The notes under the pieces: generated by a model | Seen by the model: the letters and a program-made list of their open reading frames with translations, nothing else | The model's database searches: none | What the model was told of the DNA's origin: nothing | Shown: in pieces, positions 1-11,785 of the stretch | How positions within the stretch are numbered: the stretch's first letter is position 1 | How the letters are laid out: every line of letters begins with the position of its first letter | Program-made: the position numbers and the translations under genes | Assembly (NCBI GenBank): GCA_963920705.1 | Contig: OY987232.1 | Coordinates: 13,145,726 to 13,209,725 of the forward strand | DNA: 64,000 nucleotides | Direction of reading: 5' to 3' | DNA from: Odiellus spinosus | Lineage: Eukaryota; Arthropoda; Arachnida; Opiliones; Phalangiidae

Positions 1-62
1 TGGTTTGCTTGATATTAGGTACAGCAAATGACCCTTTTTAGTGAGTTACCCATTAACTACCG
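1..62 (-). mobile_element. Family A MITE, terminal fragment
   Basis: This is the terminal inverted repeat and subterminal segment of family A in minus orientation. It carries the AAATGACCCTTTTT block followed by the end sequence ending ACTACCGC. The rest of the copy lies outside the window. Confidence 0.7.
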
Positions 63-590
63 CATTAAATATAGTTTCAGGTTATTTGAGAAATACTCAA
101 ATTACATTTGAAACTCATCAGAAATCAAAGACAGTATAACTTTAATGAAACTTTATTTATTCAGTAGCTATTGAAAGAGTTCTTGCATGATTGGGCCCTT
201 TGTCAAAAGAAAGTTTTGATAGCATTCAAGCATCATAGTTCGTTATCTATTTCAGGATTCTCTGTGCATAATTTTCTCTTGATTTTGAAAGGGATTATGA
301 TAATTTAAAAGTTCTTTTGTCAATGGAGCAGACTTCGAGGAAAGGATGCTCTTAGTAATCAAGCCATTTATATCAAATGCCATATCCCTATGCGCTCAAA
401 GTCATTGTTTTACTTTGGAATCATTAAGGAATTCAGGGCTGGACTGAGATTTGAATAAGATATATGTGGCCCGCATTCTCATTGGATAAGGGAGTTCTAA
501 TGCTAGAATTAAAGGGAGGATGAAGAGAGACATACTTTTTTCGCAAACCAATAATCATCTATATATTAAACTTATTATTACTCAATGTTA
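63..590. other. Unassigned AT-rich DNA
   Basis: I see no gene, no tandem repeat and no match to the repeat families found elsewhere in the window. Confidence 0.5.
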
Positions 591-596
591 ATTAAG

Positions 597-765
597 GAAG
601 TAGTCAATTGACAACTCGCCAAAAAGGGGTGATTTGCCGTACATATTATGTTATCATTTCGCGGTTTTTACTTGAATTTCAATTGAAATCTCCTTTACTT
701 CGTGATGAAATTTTGATAATTATAACGCGAGAGATTAGCGAATCTTGTTTAAAGATAACGAGATT
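597..765 (+). mobile_element. Family A MITE, 5' fragment
   Basis: It begins with the family A terminus (GTAGTCAATTGACAACTCGCC, then AAAAAGGGG) and continues through the ATAACGCGAGAGATTAGCGA block. It then runs into a family B fragment, so the copy is truncated. Confidence 0.7.
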
Positions 766-767
766 CA

Positions 768-914
768 GGAACGAGATTCAGGATCTCCAAGCTTTAAATT
801 TGTTTCTAATTTAATATTTGTTTTTAATTTTGCCTACTAGTAGATTAGGCTTATTTAAACGATAAGGAATCGATAAAAAAAATCATTTGTTGTTAAATTG
901 CATTCTCTCTTTAA
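768..914 (+). mobile_element. Family B MITE, right-end fragment
   Basis: It carries the right half of family B, from AGGATCTCC through the GGCTTATTTAAACGATAAGG block to an end reading CATTCTCTCTTTAA, which includes the TTAA boundary typical of families B and D. Confidence 0.7.
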
Positions 915-1898
915 AGGAAGGGTGAAGATAAGAATCAAGTGCTTTTAAATTGACTGAATTGTGCAAAAAAGGTCTTATTTTTTAGAAAGAAATTCAATAA
1001 AAAAAACTTAATTTTCATCTTCAGCTCCACTTAAACACGAGAATGATTTAAAAAAAAAATAAAAGTTAAGTAAATTGGCAAAATTACCTTGTTATCTTTT
1101 GCATAGTAGAGTTTCCTAGGTTTGAGTTTAAAATATCGTCTCTTCCATCTCTGTAAAAAATGAAAACTAGTATTTTAATTCCTTATATAAAACTTAAACA
1201 AAATAATATTGAAATAAGAGAATCACAAAGCCAGGGGCCCCAAAAATGCAGGAAAAGGGCTCAGAATTTCTCGAAAGCGGGCCCTAAACAAAACTGACAC
1301 GCAAAAAATAAAAAGAAATAGGCCTAAGTAAAGAATACAACACTTAAAAACGTTGGCCAGAGATAACGACGAGCTATCAAACCATTCAATCTCTACGGAT
1401 CCTTGTTAAGCCTAATTTCCGAGTAATTCAAACAATTGAAATTGATAATATGGAACGCTAGTTAAACGAAAATCGGAAGTAAAACGTTTAAGTTAAAATT
1501 AACTCACATAGGTAGCGTTCTAAAGCTTCATAAATTACACGCAACGTACGCTAAATATTGACGGGTAGCATGAAATTAAACTTTCAAAAACAAGCAGACG
1601 ACGTTAAATTGCCAAATTATGTAACCGGACTCGTGACGGATTTAAATTACGAAAGTTCAAACCGCGTAAAACCGCAGATTCCCTAACATTTCCTAATCCG
1701 GAGAAGTTTTTTATTTAAAAATTTAAAACTTATGTTGTACTTATCTTTTAACCGATCTTTCATGAAACAAAAGTTTCTTTTTACTTTCTCGGTGCAATTT
1801 AACATAACCAAAATAGATCTATTTATAATAATGGCACTGAACGTCTCAGTGTCATTAAAAGGGATATTTTAAATCGATTTTGAATCTCTAACACTTTG
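915..1898. other. Unassigned AT-rich DNA
   Basis: No coding exon, RNA gene or repeat family is recognised here. A small GC-richer patch lies near 1230-1285. Confidence 0.45.
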
Positions 1899-1905
1899 TT
1901 TAGGG

Positions 1906-2496
1906 CAAGAAGGATCAGACCAGGAGAGGAAAAGTAGGGCTGCGCTGAGTTAGAGAGAGAAGAGCCAACCTCCCACTCGGGTGGAAAGGGGGATAGGAAA
2001 TTCTGTGGTAAACTGTTGTCACGTGGTCACTAGCGTCGTTGGCTACTACGAAGCTGATAAAGCAGGCTGGGAAATAAGGATTGTTTTTAAACTGGACTTG
2101 TGGCCAGTAGAGCCCAAGCAGTTTTATTAAAAAACTGGACAATGGCCAGTAACAATTTTCATGAGCTTGACAATCTGTCATTATGACATAGGACTATGAC
2201 GTCACTATAACGTAGGCTAAGAAACAAAACAAAATTTTGGAATTAATTAACTGGCCACAAGGCCAGTAGACCCCCAAGCATTTAATTTTTAAACTGGCCC
2301 AGCTAATTTTTAAACTGGACTTTTGTCCAGTAAAACCGCCTTATTTCCCAGCCTGTGATAAAGGATCCGTTTTACCCACGTGACAACATTTTACCACGAA
2401 ACATCTCTACCCCCGTTCTCCCAGAGTGGGAGTTTAGGCCGACGCAGTAGGAACTGCGCCGTCCCCACTTTTCCTCTCCTTGTCTGATCCTTCTTG
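1906..2496. mobile_element. Family H MITE (CA...TG ends, 7-bp target duplication)
   Basis: The ends are inverted repeats of about 30 bp, starting CAAGAAGGATCAGAC on the left and ending GTCTGATCCTTCTTG on the right. The element is flanked by the exact 7-bp duplication TTTAGGG (1899-1905 and 2497-2503). The interior holds several palindromic pairs of the words ACTGGAC/GTCCAGT and TGGCCAGT, which look like subterminal protein-binding repeats. It has no transposase frame, so it is non-autonomous. The 7-bp duplication and CA...TG ends fit Galileo/1360-type P-superfamily elements, but that is inference. Confidence 0.8.
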
Positions 2497-2503
2497 TTTA
2501 GGG

Positions 2504-3450
2504 TTAATTTAACATTGTAGGCGAAAATATAACTATATGCTAGGTTGCTTTTGACAAGAGTGAAAGCTTAACTTACTTGAAATGATGTGGTTTGTTTCAT
2601 AAGATACCCTTCTTTGATGCATACCTAAAAATAAAAAAATAAAAAAAATTAGCTTTTTTCATGAAAAATGACATTATCTTGTCTAATATTTCTTCACAAA
2701 ACACTTTTAAAGGGAAACTTGGAGCTATTTTAAATTTATTTTCGGAATTCAATTTTATATTCACTTTTTTTTCAAATTTTACCAAAAACGTGTCTAAACA
2801 TTCCGTAAAAATTCACGAATAAGTTTTTCGGCATGGTGATTCCGAAAAAAAATTCAAAATCTGTTCCATTTTTAGCTTCAAGTTTCCTTTTAAACAATTT
2901 AGTACTCCCCTAAAAAACCCGTCAATTTAAGCAGAAATATATTGATTTACTGTATAGATAAAAAGAATTACGTTTCAAATCATCGAAATCTTTTTAATGA
3001 GATAAAAGTTTCGCTTATCGAAGAAAAACGAAAATGAAATAAATGAATATTTTTGTTAAGTTCCATCACACGAGGGGATAAAAAATGAAAATCCTTAAGT
3101 TCAATCGATAAACTATTGGTATAACTAGACTCCGAAATACGTAGAAGGCGGAGATAACGATTTTTGAAACTAGGGAATTTTGGAAATAAGCCAAATGGAA
3201 ATCGAAAAAATTCCCAATAAGAAGGGGAATTTTACAACGGAATTACGAGAAACGAGTGAAGAGGCGGAACAAGGATGTCCTATCCTTTTTGGTTCGGAAT
3301 AAATCGGAAACAGACAAGAATCCAAAGAGTTGAATACCAACACACGATCGGAAATGGATAGAGGTAGACCGCACTTCAAAATATGGAAGATTCTTCAATC
3401 GGTCGACAAAAACGCTTAAACCTCATCCACACTATTGATTTTGAGTGGGT
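2504..3450. other. Unassigned AT-rich DNA with one dispersed-repeat patch
   Basis: No gene is recognised. About 2715-2870 resembles patches near 19900-20060 and 52680-52810 (shared words TTCGGAAT, ACACG, TTTTACCA or its complement), so it is a copy of a low-grade dispersed repeat. Confidence 0.45.
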
Positions 3451-3975
3451 AGGTAACGGGTAACTCACCAAAAAGGGTCATTTTCCGAACCTATTATCAA
3501 GCGAACCACAAACGCTATCAGTTCGCGGTTTTAACTTTAATTTGAATTGAAATCTTCTTTAATTCGTGATTTAATTTTGATAATTATAACGCGAGAGATT
3601 AGATAATCTTGTTTAAAAATAAATTATCGAAATTTTATCATTTCCGTACCTATTATCTCGCGTTTTAATATTCTTCTACTTTACTTCCGAAGACCCGTAA
3701 AAGTCAGACGTAGTTCGTGGTATAATTTGACAATTTTAAGTTGAATTTTTCCCTAGTACCGATAAGAAATGTATATTAAAACGGGGTTTACGCGTCAACT
3801 CGAAGATGTCGCCACAATAGTGCCTATCATCCGAGACCCGTCACCGTCTGGCCTACAGTGTGCCCACCCGCTTCCGCGAGAGGTGGGATACTTGGGAAAG
3901 ATGTAAGAAAGAGTTCAGTAGACTGGGAAATCATTCCCAAACAATCCTTACCCCAGAAAAACTATTCTGCCCCAC
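3451..3975 (+). mobile_element. Family A MITE, right end missing
   Basis: It follows family A from GGGTAACTCACCAAAAAGGG through the block GTCGCCACAATAG and the block GCCCACCCGCTTCCGCGAGA to the CCTTACCCC segment, then diverges before the terminal ACTACCGCCT. The 60-codon open frame inside it is not a gene. Confidence 0.75.
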
Positions 3976-4766
3976 TCACTCGCAAAACGATGGAGCGTGT
4001 CTCGCCCGGCCGTTGCAATTTCGAGTCTGATTTACTCTAGAAAGAATATTCTAGACCTGCCCGCCTTTGTATACAAATTTCGGAATACTTAGGGTGAAAC
4101 CATGGACTGAGGAAAACGGAGTCACTTCATTGTCACTCACAGTATGTCGTCTTATAAACTTGAAGGATGATTTACTTGTGATTGAACTCATATCGAAAAA
4201 ACTACACGAACTTTCTATGAAAAAAAATTAGCCAAAGGTGCAATAGGTTGGGCTTTCCCCTGAACACCAAAGCAAAGTGGTTGGAACACTTTTACAGGCG
4301 AAAGTAATAGCACTCACTGTCTTTTTATTAAAAATCTTTGCAGTTATAAGTTGCATATATAATGGAGTAAAAAGATCGAAGGATCTGGAGCAGATGAAAC
4401 GCACGAAGTGTTTTCGTCCCAAAATTGTAACACAATCCCTTTGCTGTTATTAGTTGATGAAAGCCTCTGCTAATGAAATGGGAATCACCTTCGGGGTCCC
4501 GAACGTACCATTCATTTATCCCTCACCTAATGAAGTAGCTTTTCATGTTTGACGAAGTTGATAAGCTCTTTTCTATAGGCTGCAAATTTGTTTCGCCCAC
4601 GTTGTGCCATCCAATATTTTATCATTTCACCGCCACATAATATATTTCACTTAATTAGTAGGAAAAGATTGTATTTCGTTCAATATAAGGCCGGCTATTA
4701 AAGTGAAAGTATTATAGGGAAAAATATATTAATAATATTCATCAACAAATGAGAAAAGTTCCGTCG
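3976..4766. other. Unassigned DNA
   Basis: I see no gene or repeat family in this stretch. Confidence 0.4.
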
Positions 4767-5153
4767 TTAAACGGAGAATGCTACCTAACAACGAGTGATT
4801 TTTAATAAAAAAATTACGAACAAATATTAAACTAGAAATAAATTTAAACTTTACCCGGAAAATAGGCTTAGCGGGATTCATGGAGATCCTGATTTCGTCA
4901 CGTATAAGGATCTTTAATTTCTTCGCATTGAAGGGTCAGCGCCCAATCAAACGCGATTGTAAGTCTCGTGGAGATCTCGCATGAACGACGGGCCTTTGCT
5001 CATTCGTCGCTAGACCTTACACGTAGGAAATTCAGGATTTATGAATCCCGCAAAGCCTATTTTCCAGGGAAGTTTTAAATTTATTTCTAGTTTAATATTT
5101 GCTTTGTAAACTTTTTATTTGTGGATTAGGCCTATTTAAACGATTAATAATAT
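4767..5153 (+). mobile_element. Family B MITE, left part, interrupted by family C
   Basis: It begins at a TTAA with ACGGAGAATGCTACC, the left family B end, and runs through the inverted central region (GGTCAGCGCCCAATC, then TCGTGGAGATCTCGC) to the GGCCTATTTAAACGATTAAT block. There a family C element is inserted. The interior is palindromic, as in the other B copies. Confidence 0.75.
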
Positions 5154-5468
5154 CAAGAATCCATTCAGGTTCCATAAGAATATGGGAGCATAGCTTTAGC
5201 CTCTGGTACCATCCTCCCAAACTTTGTAACAAAAGTTCGTCCGCAATTTTCCCAACATTTGTACGCTTAGATCTTTTTTCGGTCGGCTCCATTTTTATTA
5301 CCCAAAATATTATGTCAAGGTCGTTAGTGGCGCGGGTTAATAATAGATGTCAGGAGCGATTTACATGAAAAATCGATTCGAAGCGGACGAATTTTGCTAC
5401 AAAGTTTGGGAGGATGGTAATTGAATCGCGGCCCTCCCATATTGTTATGGAACCTGAATGAATTCTTG
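5154..5468. mobile_element. Family C MITE copy 1
   Basis: It has inverted ends of about 35 bp starting CAAGAATCCATTCAGG and ending in the complement. The flanking 7-bp duplications (ATAATAT and ATACTAT) differ at one position, suggesting this copy is older than the other two. Overlapping 60-90-codon frames on both strands come from the palindrome and are not genes. It sits inside family B. Confidence 0.8.
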
Positions 5469-5475
5469 ATACTAT

Positions 5476-5735
5476 TAATCGACCAATGAGCAAAGGCCCG
5501 TCGTTAAGGCGAGATCTCCAATAACATTCGATTGGTCGCTGACACTTCAATGCGAAGAAATTTACAGGGTATTTTACCAGTTTCTACAATTTCAATAATT
5601 TTAGGACTACATTTTTGAACTATTAAAGGGAGAATGCAACACAACAACAAGTGATTTATTTATCGATTCCTTATCGTTTAAACAGGTCTAATCCACCAAT
5701 AAAAAATAAAACCAATATTAACCTAGAAAACTGGT
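5476..5735. mobile_element. Family B MITE fragments, rearranged
   Basis: At 5481-5570 is the family B centre (GACCAATGAGCAAAGGCC and following). At 5623-5735 is a second left end starting TTAAAGGGAGAATGCAAC. The order is not that of one intact copy, so two partial copies or an internal rearrangement are present. Confidence 0.6.
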
Positions 5736-6083
5736 TTTATGTTGAAACTTAGTATGTTAGTATAGTTGAGTTTTTTTGTGTTCATAATGTTAGTAGGCGA
5801 CACGCCCTTGCCTTATGTTTTCCCCGCGTTCATTATAGAGTGTCATTAGAGATACTTCTGTTCGTGAATACATTTGTAATGTAAGCAACGCCTATGCGCA
5901 GTAATATATTTAGTTATTAACTTCATAGATGAAGCAGAATTTTGTAAAATAATAGCGAACAGCGAATAAATATTCTGGGTAACAAAAATAACGTCCCTGC
6001 AATCGTAGACAAATGTTTTCCCAAAAGGACTTGTACGTTTCTGTTCGATCTCTACAGGCGAAAATAATTTTATCCGCTTCATA
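5736..6083. other. Unassigned DNA
   Basis: No gene or repeat family is seen. Two short minus-strand frames here show no recognisable domain. Confidence 0.4.
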
Positions 6084-7078
6084 AGGCAAGGTAGTCAATG
6101 GGTAGCTCACCAAAAAGGGTCATTTTTCGTACCTATTATTATTAATTCAAGGTTATCAATTAAATTTGAATTGCAGTCTTCTTTTTATTCATGATGTAAT
6201 TTTGATAATTATAACGCGAGAGATTAGCGAATTGCGTTTAAAAATAACTGATCGAATTTTCATCATTTCCGTACCTATTAATCTCACGTTCTAATATCGC
6301 TAGATTCTTCAAGTTTACTTCCGACGAACAGTTAAAAGTCAGACGTATAGTTCGTGGTATAATTTGATAATTTTAAGTTAATTTTACCCTAGTTACGATA
6401 AGAAATGTATATTATAACGGTGTTTTACGGGTAAACTCGAAGATGTCGCCACAATCGAGATTAATATCCGAGACCCTTTACCGTCTGGCCTACAGCGTGC
6501 CAACCCACTTCCGCGAGATGCAGGATACTGGGGAAAGAGGTAAGAGCAGAGGTATATAATAACCCCCTTCGGGGGGAAGTATGAAAGGTAGGCCAAATCG
6601 ACGAACAACAAGTGCCCGGCGTAAATCGACACACCGCTTTACACCCAAAAAATAGTTACACCATTTTGAACCTCACTAAATTTTCCCTACGCGCACTTCC
6701 GGAACTCGCGAGCTGAAGTCAATCTTCGACTCCATTTTAACAGACAGCCTGACTCCTGAGACAGGAAGTTCTAAACACAAATCGAGCCGTCTTGTTTATA
6801 CAAAGACCATTTACTAGAGTGAGAAGTCCAGCGCGAGCTAGTGGCCTAGATAGTCAGCAGCGGTCTCTTGTTGTTCGTGATTTTTAGCATTGGTAGTATA
6901 GGGGCTTTCATACTTCCCCCGAAGGGGGTTATTATAAACCTCTGGTAAGAGGGAGTTCAGTAGAATGGGAATGATTATTCCCAAACAACCCTTATCCCCT
7001 CGAAAAACAGAAACCCCTTTTATAAAAAATAAGTGCCACCTAGTGTTTTTTAATCCCTTTACCGCCTTAAATTTATTG
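6084..7078 (+). mobile_element. Family A MITE, full length, carrying a nested family L element
   Basis: The left end (AGGCAAGGTAGTCAATGGGT) follows a TA, and the right end (TTTACCGCCT) precedes a TA. This supports a TA target duplication, as in Tc1/mariner-type transposition. The internal family A blocks are in the usual order. The copy is lengthened by the insertion of family L at 6547-6944. Confidence 0.75.
6547..6944. mobile_element. Family L MITE nested in family A
   Basis: The inverted ends read CAGAGGTATATAATAACCCC on the left and the complement, with small differences, on the right; each contains a short CCCCCTTCGGGGGG palindrome. The exact 7-bp duplication GTAAGAG flanks it (6540-6546 and 6945-6951). 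The insertion into family A dates L as the younger of the two. There is no transposase frame. Confidence 0.8.
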
Positions 7079-7106
7079 GTATTCCCAAATATACATACAT
7101 CCTTTT

Positions 7107-7750
7107 GGTATGTACCCATTTCGCCCAAAATGATCTATTCCCATTTCGCCCAAGGCATTTTTTGCCCAAAATTATCTATTCCCATTTCGCCCAATCCTAC
7201 TTTGCCCAATCGCTTTATCATTTGGCCCTAAATTATCTCTTCCCATTTTGCCCAAACTAAAAATTCCTTTTCTCAATTCGCCCAATCCCAATTTGCCCAA
7301 TCGTTTTATCAGTTAGCCTAGAATTATCTATTCCCATTTCGCCCAAACCAAAAATTTCTCTTCCCTTTTCGCCTAAAACGATTAAAGCTTAAACCTTTTA
7401 AAATTTAAAGTCTTAGTAGGCCAAAAAAGTGACTTTTATTTAATTTAGGTTAGGTTAGGTTAGGTTAGGTTGGGGGAAAAAAAGGGGAAAAATGTGACTT
7501 GGGCAAAATGAGATTGGTCCAAATCAAAATTGGGCGAAACGAGATTGGGCGAGAAGACATTAGGCCAAATGGGAATTGGGCGAAAAGAAATTGGGCCAAA
7601 TGGGGTTGGGCGAAATGGGATTTGGGCGAAAAGAAATTGGGCGAAATGGGAATTGGGCGAAATGAAATTGTGCGAAAAGAAACTGGGCGAAATGGGAATT
7701 GGGCGAAATGAAATTGGGCGAAAATAAATTGGGAGAAATGGGGGTAGACC
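7107..7750. mobile_element. Family N foldback element N1 with minisatellite arms and TTAGG centre
   Basis: The left arm (7107-7375) is built of degenerate repeats of CCCATTTCGCCCAA. The right arm (7490-7750) is built of the inverted words GGGCGAAATGGGAATT. The two can therefore fold into a long imperfect hairpin. Between them lies a run of about five TTAGG units at 7443-7472. The ends read GGTATGTACCC and GGGTAGACC. The flanking octamers ATCCTTTT and ATTCTTTT differ at one base and may be an 8-bp target duplication. The frames read on both strands (60-100 codons) are repeat artefacts. Confidence 0.7.
7443..7472 (+). repeat. Interstitial telomere-type repeat (TTAGG)5
   Basis: Five perfect tandem units of TTAGG, the ancestral arthropod telomeric repeat, lie at the hinge of foldback element N1. 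The surroundings are ordinary repeat DNA, so this is an interstitial tract and not a chromosome end. Confidence 0.85.
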
Positions 7751-8200
7751 ATTCTTTTGTGCCACACGTTCATTGATCCAAAGTACGAAAGGAACGAGAG
7801 AAACTAAGGTACAGTATTCCTTTAGATACGATTGGTTTAGTTTAAGTGTTGGCTTGGAAGCGGTAGCGATCGCGAATGGATAGGTCAGAATTATTGTCTA
7901 AAATTTCGGGGAATGACGTCCGGTATTTCTGATCTATCACATCCCTTAAGGACAAATACGTCACCGTCAATTAGAAATCATAGGGGCATTATGACGCAAT
8001 TGAAAGCTAACGAATCAGAAAGCTTATGGAAAAGGGGCATGAAGAAAAATTTCGAAATATGTTAGGGATTTCTAAAATGGGGACAAAAGGTCAGGAACAT
8101 AAAAAATCTAAAGAACTAAAGGAAAGGTCAAGGTAATTTTTTTAGATATTTATTTTTTGTTCTTCTACCCCAACAAAAACTATACTTTTGTTCAAAACTA
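7751..8200. other. Unassigned DNA
   Basis: No gene or repeat family is recognised. Confidence 0.4.
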
Positions 8201-8750
8201 GAGCTCGGAATCGGATATCCATTATCTTCTGTTATTCGTATATTTTCAAATATTTTATTTTCGGATAAATTGTTTTGTAACTAAAAAATGAAATTTGTAT
8301 ATTCGTATAATTGTTAAATGTATAAGGTTTACCCGAAGATAAGCGTTTGGCGTTTTATCTACGAAGAAATTACTCGTATTCAAACGTATAACGATGGATA
8401 AGAAAATTCACGTTTCCAGAATTAGTCTAAAATACAAGAAAAATATTTCAAATTGACTTTTAATTTGAAGAATATAAATAAAACAACGAAACTAAGATTT
8501 TAAATCATCTTTTTATTCGTTATTTTTCACGAAAATAAATTTTGAATTTTCTTATCCGAACGTATAACGCGGATAATATTCTAAAAGAAGGCCATTTTCG
8601 GATAAAAATGGATATGGATTATGTTTTTTTACTTTATCTTCGAATAAGTTAACTCGTTGAAAAATAATCTATTTTTAATCAAACAGATAATATACATCAG
8701 AATTTAATAGATTTTATCCAATTAATAAAAATTAGACCAATTCCTAGCTC
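8201..8750 (+). mobile_element. Family F MITE copy 1, full length
   Basis: The ends read GAGCTCGGAATCGG and the near-complement AATTCCTAGCTC, each bounded by TA, consistent with a TA target duplication. The AT-rich interior is imperfectly palindromic and has no coding frame. Related copies lie at 21437, 25691, 28940 and 38690. Confidence 0.8.
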
Positions 8751-9295
8751 TATTTAAAACACACCATAACTAGGTTTTTTCTTCCCTTTTTTGTCTTACT
8801 TACTGCTATTATGTTATTTAAGATCGTAAATATCGTGTTGACCGTGACCCCGCCTAGATTCTTTTGTTTTCTGATCCAATTTCGGCCTAAATAGACAAAA
8901 GAACGATCGAGGTCTCCTTATCACTTTTCTTGCCACACCTTTTTTAGATTAAAACATGAGTCATTCTTAATACTATGACAAAGGCTTAGGAGGAACAATT
9001 CACGAGAGAGGGAAATTTTAAAGGGAGAATGCAACCTAACATCGATTCCTTATCGCTTAAATAGGCCTAATCCACCAGTTAAAAAAATACAAACCAATAT
9101 TAAACTAGAAATAAATTTAAAACTTACCATCAAAATAGGCTTAGCTGGATGCATGGAGAACCTGAATCTCTTCGCATTGATTGGTCAGCGACTAATCTGA
9201 AAAGGCCTATTGTTAAGACGAGATCTCCATGAGACTTCCACTAACATTCGATTGGTCGCTGAGCCATTAATGCGAAGAGATTCAGGTGATCTCCA

Positions 9296-9823
9296 GGTAA
9301 GGTTCCAATTCCGCAGTTCCCTTTTGCGCAGTTCCCACAAGCGCATTTCCTTTTGCGCAGTTTTTCATTTGCGCAATTTTCCATTTCTGCAGGTTTCCAT
9401 TTCCGCAGTTTCCATAAATTTGCGCTTTTTTCATTTGCGCAGTGTTCATTTGCAGGTTATGTTAGTTTACGTTAGGTTAGGTAATCACTCGAACTAGCCT
9501 GTCCCTCTTGTGGATAGCTCGAATGGCAAACCGCGCAAATGTAAAACCGCGCAAACGGAAAACCGCGCAAACGGAAAACCGCGCAAACGGAAAACCGCGC
9601 AAACGGAAAACCGCGCAAACGGAAAACCGCGCAAACGGAAAACCGCGCAAACGGAAAACCGCGCAAATGAAAAACCGCGCAAATGAAAAACCGCGCAAAT
9701 GAAAAACCGCGCAAATGAAAAACCGCGCAAATGAAAAACCGCGCAAATGGAAAACCGCGCAAATGGAAAATCGCGCAAATGGAAAACCGCGCAAATGGAA
9801 AACCGCGCAAGCGGACGCAAACC
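9296..9823. mobile_element. Family N foldback element N2 nested in family B
   Basis: An exact 8-bp duplication GATCTCCA flanks it (9288-9295 and 9824-9831). The ends read GGTAAGG and CAAACC. The left arm has repeats of TTTGCGCAGTTCCC type, and the right arm has 15-bp units AACCGCGCAAAYGGA in inverted orientation. Between them are two TTAGG units (about 9472-9481). The architecture matches N1 and N3 although the arm sequence differs. Confidence 0.75.
9532..9812 (+). repeat. 15-bp minisatellite AACCGCGCAAAYGGA
   Basis: About 19 head-to-tail units form the right arm of N2. They fall in ordered blocks by their variable bases (AAACGG, then AAATGA, then AAATGG), showing local homogenisation. Because 15 is a multiple of 3, all frames repeat as pentapeptides (for example RFSVCAVF on the minus strand); these are not genes. 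Confidence 0.9.
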
Positions 9824-9959
9824 GATCTCCATGAATCCAGCTAAGCCTATTTTCCGGGTAAGTCTTAAATTTATTTCTAGTTTAATATATGTTTGTAATT
9901 TTTTATACAGATCGATTAGGCCTATTTAAACGATAAGAAATCGATAAAGAAAGTCACTT

Positions 9960-10435
9960 AAGGATATGTTAATGTTACTTTAAGCTTAAATTATTAATAA
10001 GACTCGGATTTTTGCGTTAATAGTCCCATTTTGTTGGTATAAGTTAGGCTTATTTGAAATCTTGGAAATTAAAATGATTCATATAAACGAGACATGCCCT
10101 TTAAGAATTTTCCTTCGTTCAGTTTTGATTAAAATGTTTTCATCTTTTTTATCCCGCGGTTCAAAAGTTTCATTAAATTCGTATTAAACTCTAATATTTG
10201 ATGTAATTTAAAACTACTTTGTAACAAAATATTGATTTATTCTAAGAATGTTCTTGATGGAAAATAGTTCAAAGACCTTATTAAATATTTGGAATATTTG
10301 GATAAAATATTCAGGTTTAATTAAACAAGATTCATATAAGAACTAATTTATGAGAGCATAGAAAGGTCGTTATCATAAAGTCATAGTTTAGGTTGGGGCG
10401 CAGCCCATTTGCATTTAAAAACGACAGCTCTCGGT
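9960..10435. other. Unassigned AT-rich DNA
   Basis: No gene or repeat family is recognised. Confidence 0.4.
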
Positions 10436-10995
10436 ATCTATAGTAAAGGGTTATTTAGTACGATGAAAAAACACGAGATGGCACTGATTTTCATAATAGG
10501 GGTCTCAGTTGTTCAGGGGTAATGATTGTTAGGGAATGATTTATTTCCCAGTCTACTGAACCTCTCATACCTCTTCCCCAAGTATCCCGCCTCTCTCGGA
10601 AGCGGGTGAGCACGCTGTAGGCCAGACGGTGTCTGGTCTCGGATAAGAGGCTCGATTGTGGCGACATCTTCGAGTTTACGCGTAAAACACCGTTATAATT
10701 TATATTTCTTATCGTAACTAGAGAAAAATTAATCTTAAAATTGACAAATTATACCACGAACTACGTCTGACTTTCATGGTTCGTCGGAAGTAAAGTTGAA
10801 GAATCTAGCGATATTAGAACGCGAGATATTTGGTAACGAGATGATAAAATTACGCCAAGTTATTTTTAAACAAGATTCGCTAATCTCTCATCATGAACTA
10901 AAGATTTCAATTCAAATTTAAATGAGAACCACGAATTGAGAGCTTTTGTGGTTCGTTTAATAATAGGTACGGCAAATGACCCTTTTTGGTGAATT
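10436..10995 (-). mobile_element. Family A MITE, reverse orientation
   Basis: Read on the minus strand it follows family A from AAAAAGGGTCATTTGCCG to the AAAACACGAGATGGCACTGA block and its right end near 10440. It is near full length, with worn ends. Confidence 0.75.
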
Positions 10996-11660
10996 CGTAG
11001 ATTATGATACTCAGCCTTTAACCTCCTCCAATATGTTTCCATTGGAAAAAGGTTTCTGGTATATCGCTTCCAAGACTGTTCCAAAACATATTCATACCGC
11101 AAAGACCCGCATTTAGTTTTATTCAAATACATTAATATCTTTTCATTTCATTGTTGAAAGCCACCCACGTGGAAGCTTTGCGGAACTCCAAATAGAGGAT
11201 TAGGAAAGTTACGACGTGGTTCTCCACTAGCTCTTTTACGCGCTTAGTCTCGTAAATCCCCCACGAGGGCTCAGAACTTTGAATTTGATTGGAAGCTTTG
11301 CGGCGGAGAAGTGTGTGGGTATCATACTGCGCTTTCGACGCTTTTACGGCTTTTACTCTTTTAATATAGATGCGCTTTCTAACTCTGAGCTTAGACCAAT
11401 TATTGGCTGTTCAAAATTAAAGGGAGCATGAAGTAATGCTTCTATGAGAAGAATAAATTAATTCAAAGCATATTTAAATACCTAGCAATAGATAAGGCCA
11501 AAACCTTTCTTTGACAGGAAACCCATTCATTGTGCAGTGGACACTTGGAAGAAAAATTATGATTGTCCCAATGAAAATATTCCATATTTTTACTACTTCA
11601 TGACAATGTTTAAGAAAGTCGATATTTTTGATAAAACTGAAAACTATTGAGAGTTTCTAT
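10996..11660. other. Unassigned DNA
   Basis: No convincing exon is seen. Two short stretches (GGAAGCTTTGCGG, near 11170 and 11290) are repeated locally. Confidence 0.35.
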
Positions 11661-11726
11661 TGAAACAAGGGGTGCGCGTGGGAACGCTAGAGCTCGGGAT
11701 CCTTCTTATATACACGATTGGCGGTT
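11661..11726 (+). repeat. Direct repeat flanking family G copy 1 (left)
   Basis: About 65 bp starting GAAACAAGGGGTGCGCGTGG recurs with few changes at 12171-12236, on the other side of the family G element. Confidence 0.7.
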
Positions 11727-11785
11727 GGATACGCAAAGTTTTTACTCAAAACGTCACGCAAATTCAGCTTGAAGATAAATATAAC

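Larger units (their letters stand above)
9018..9958 (+). mobile_element. Family B MITE split by foldback element N2
   Basis: The left end begins TTAAAGGGAGAATGCAACC. The centre is the usual inverted region. The copy is interrupted at 9296-9823 by element N2, resumes with GATCTCCATGAATCCAGC and loses its last bases near 9958. Confidence 0.8.

Noticed and set aside
7443-7472. Chromosome end
   Set aside because: Only five TTAGG units, embedded between transposon arms with ordinary sequence on both sides.
7460-7773. Overlapping 100-codon minus-strand and 65-70-codon plus-strand frames
   Set aside because: They are translations of the inverted minisatellite arms of N1, open on both strands; no start context or non-repetitive sequence.
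9472-9832. Three overlapping 105-112-codon minus-strand frames rich in Arg, Phe, Ala and Cys
   Set aside because: The 15-bp unit keeps every frame open as a pentapeptide repeat.
10998-11132. Possible minus-strand exon (MYLNKTKCGSLRYEYVLEQS)
   Set aside because: No splice sites or homologous motif; it runs into family A sequence.
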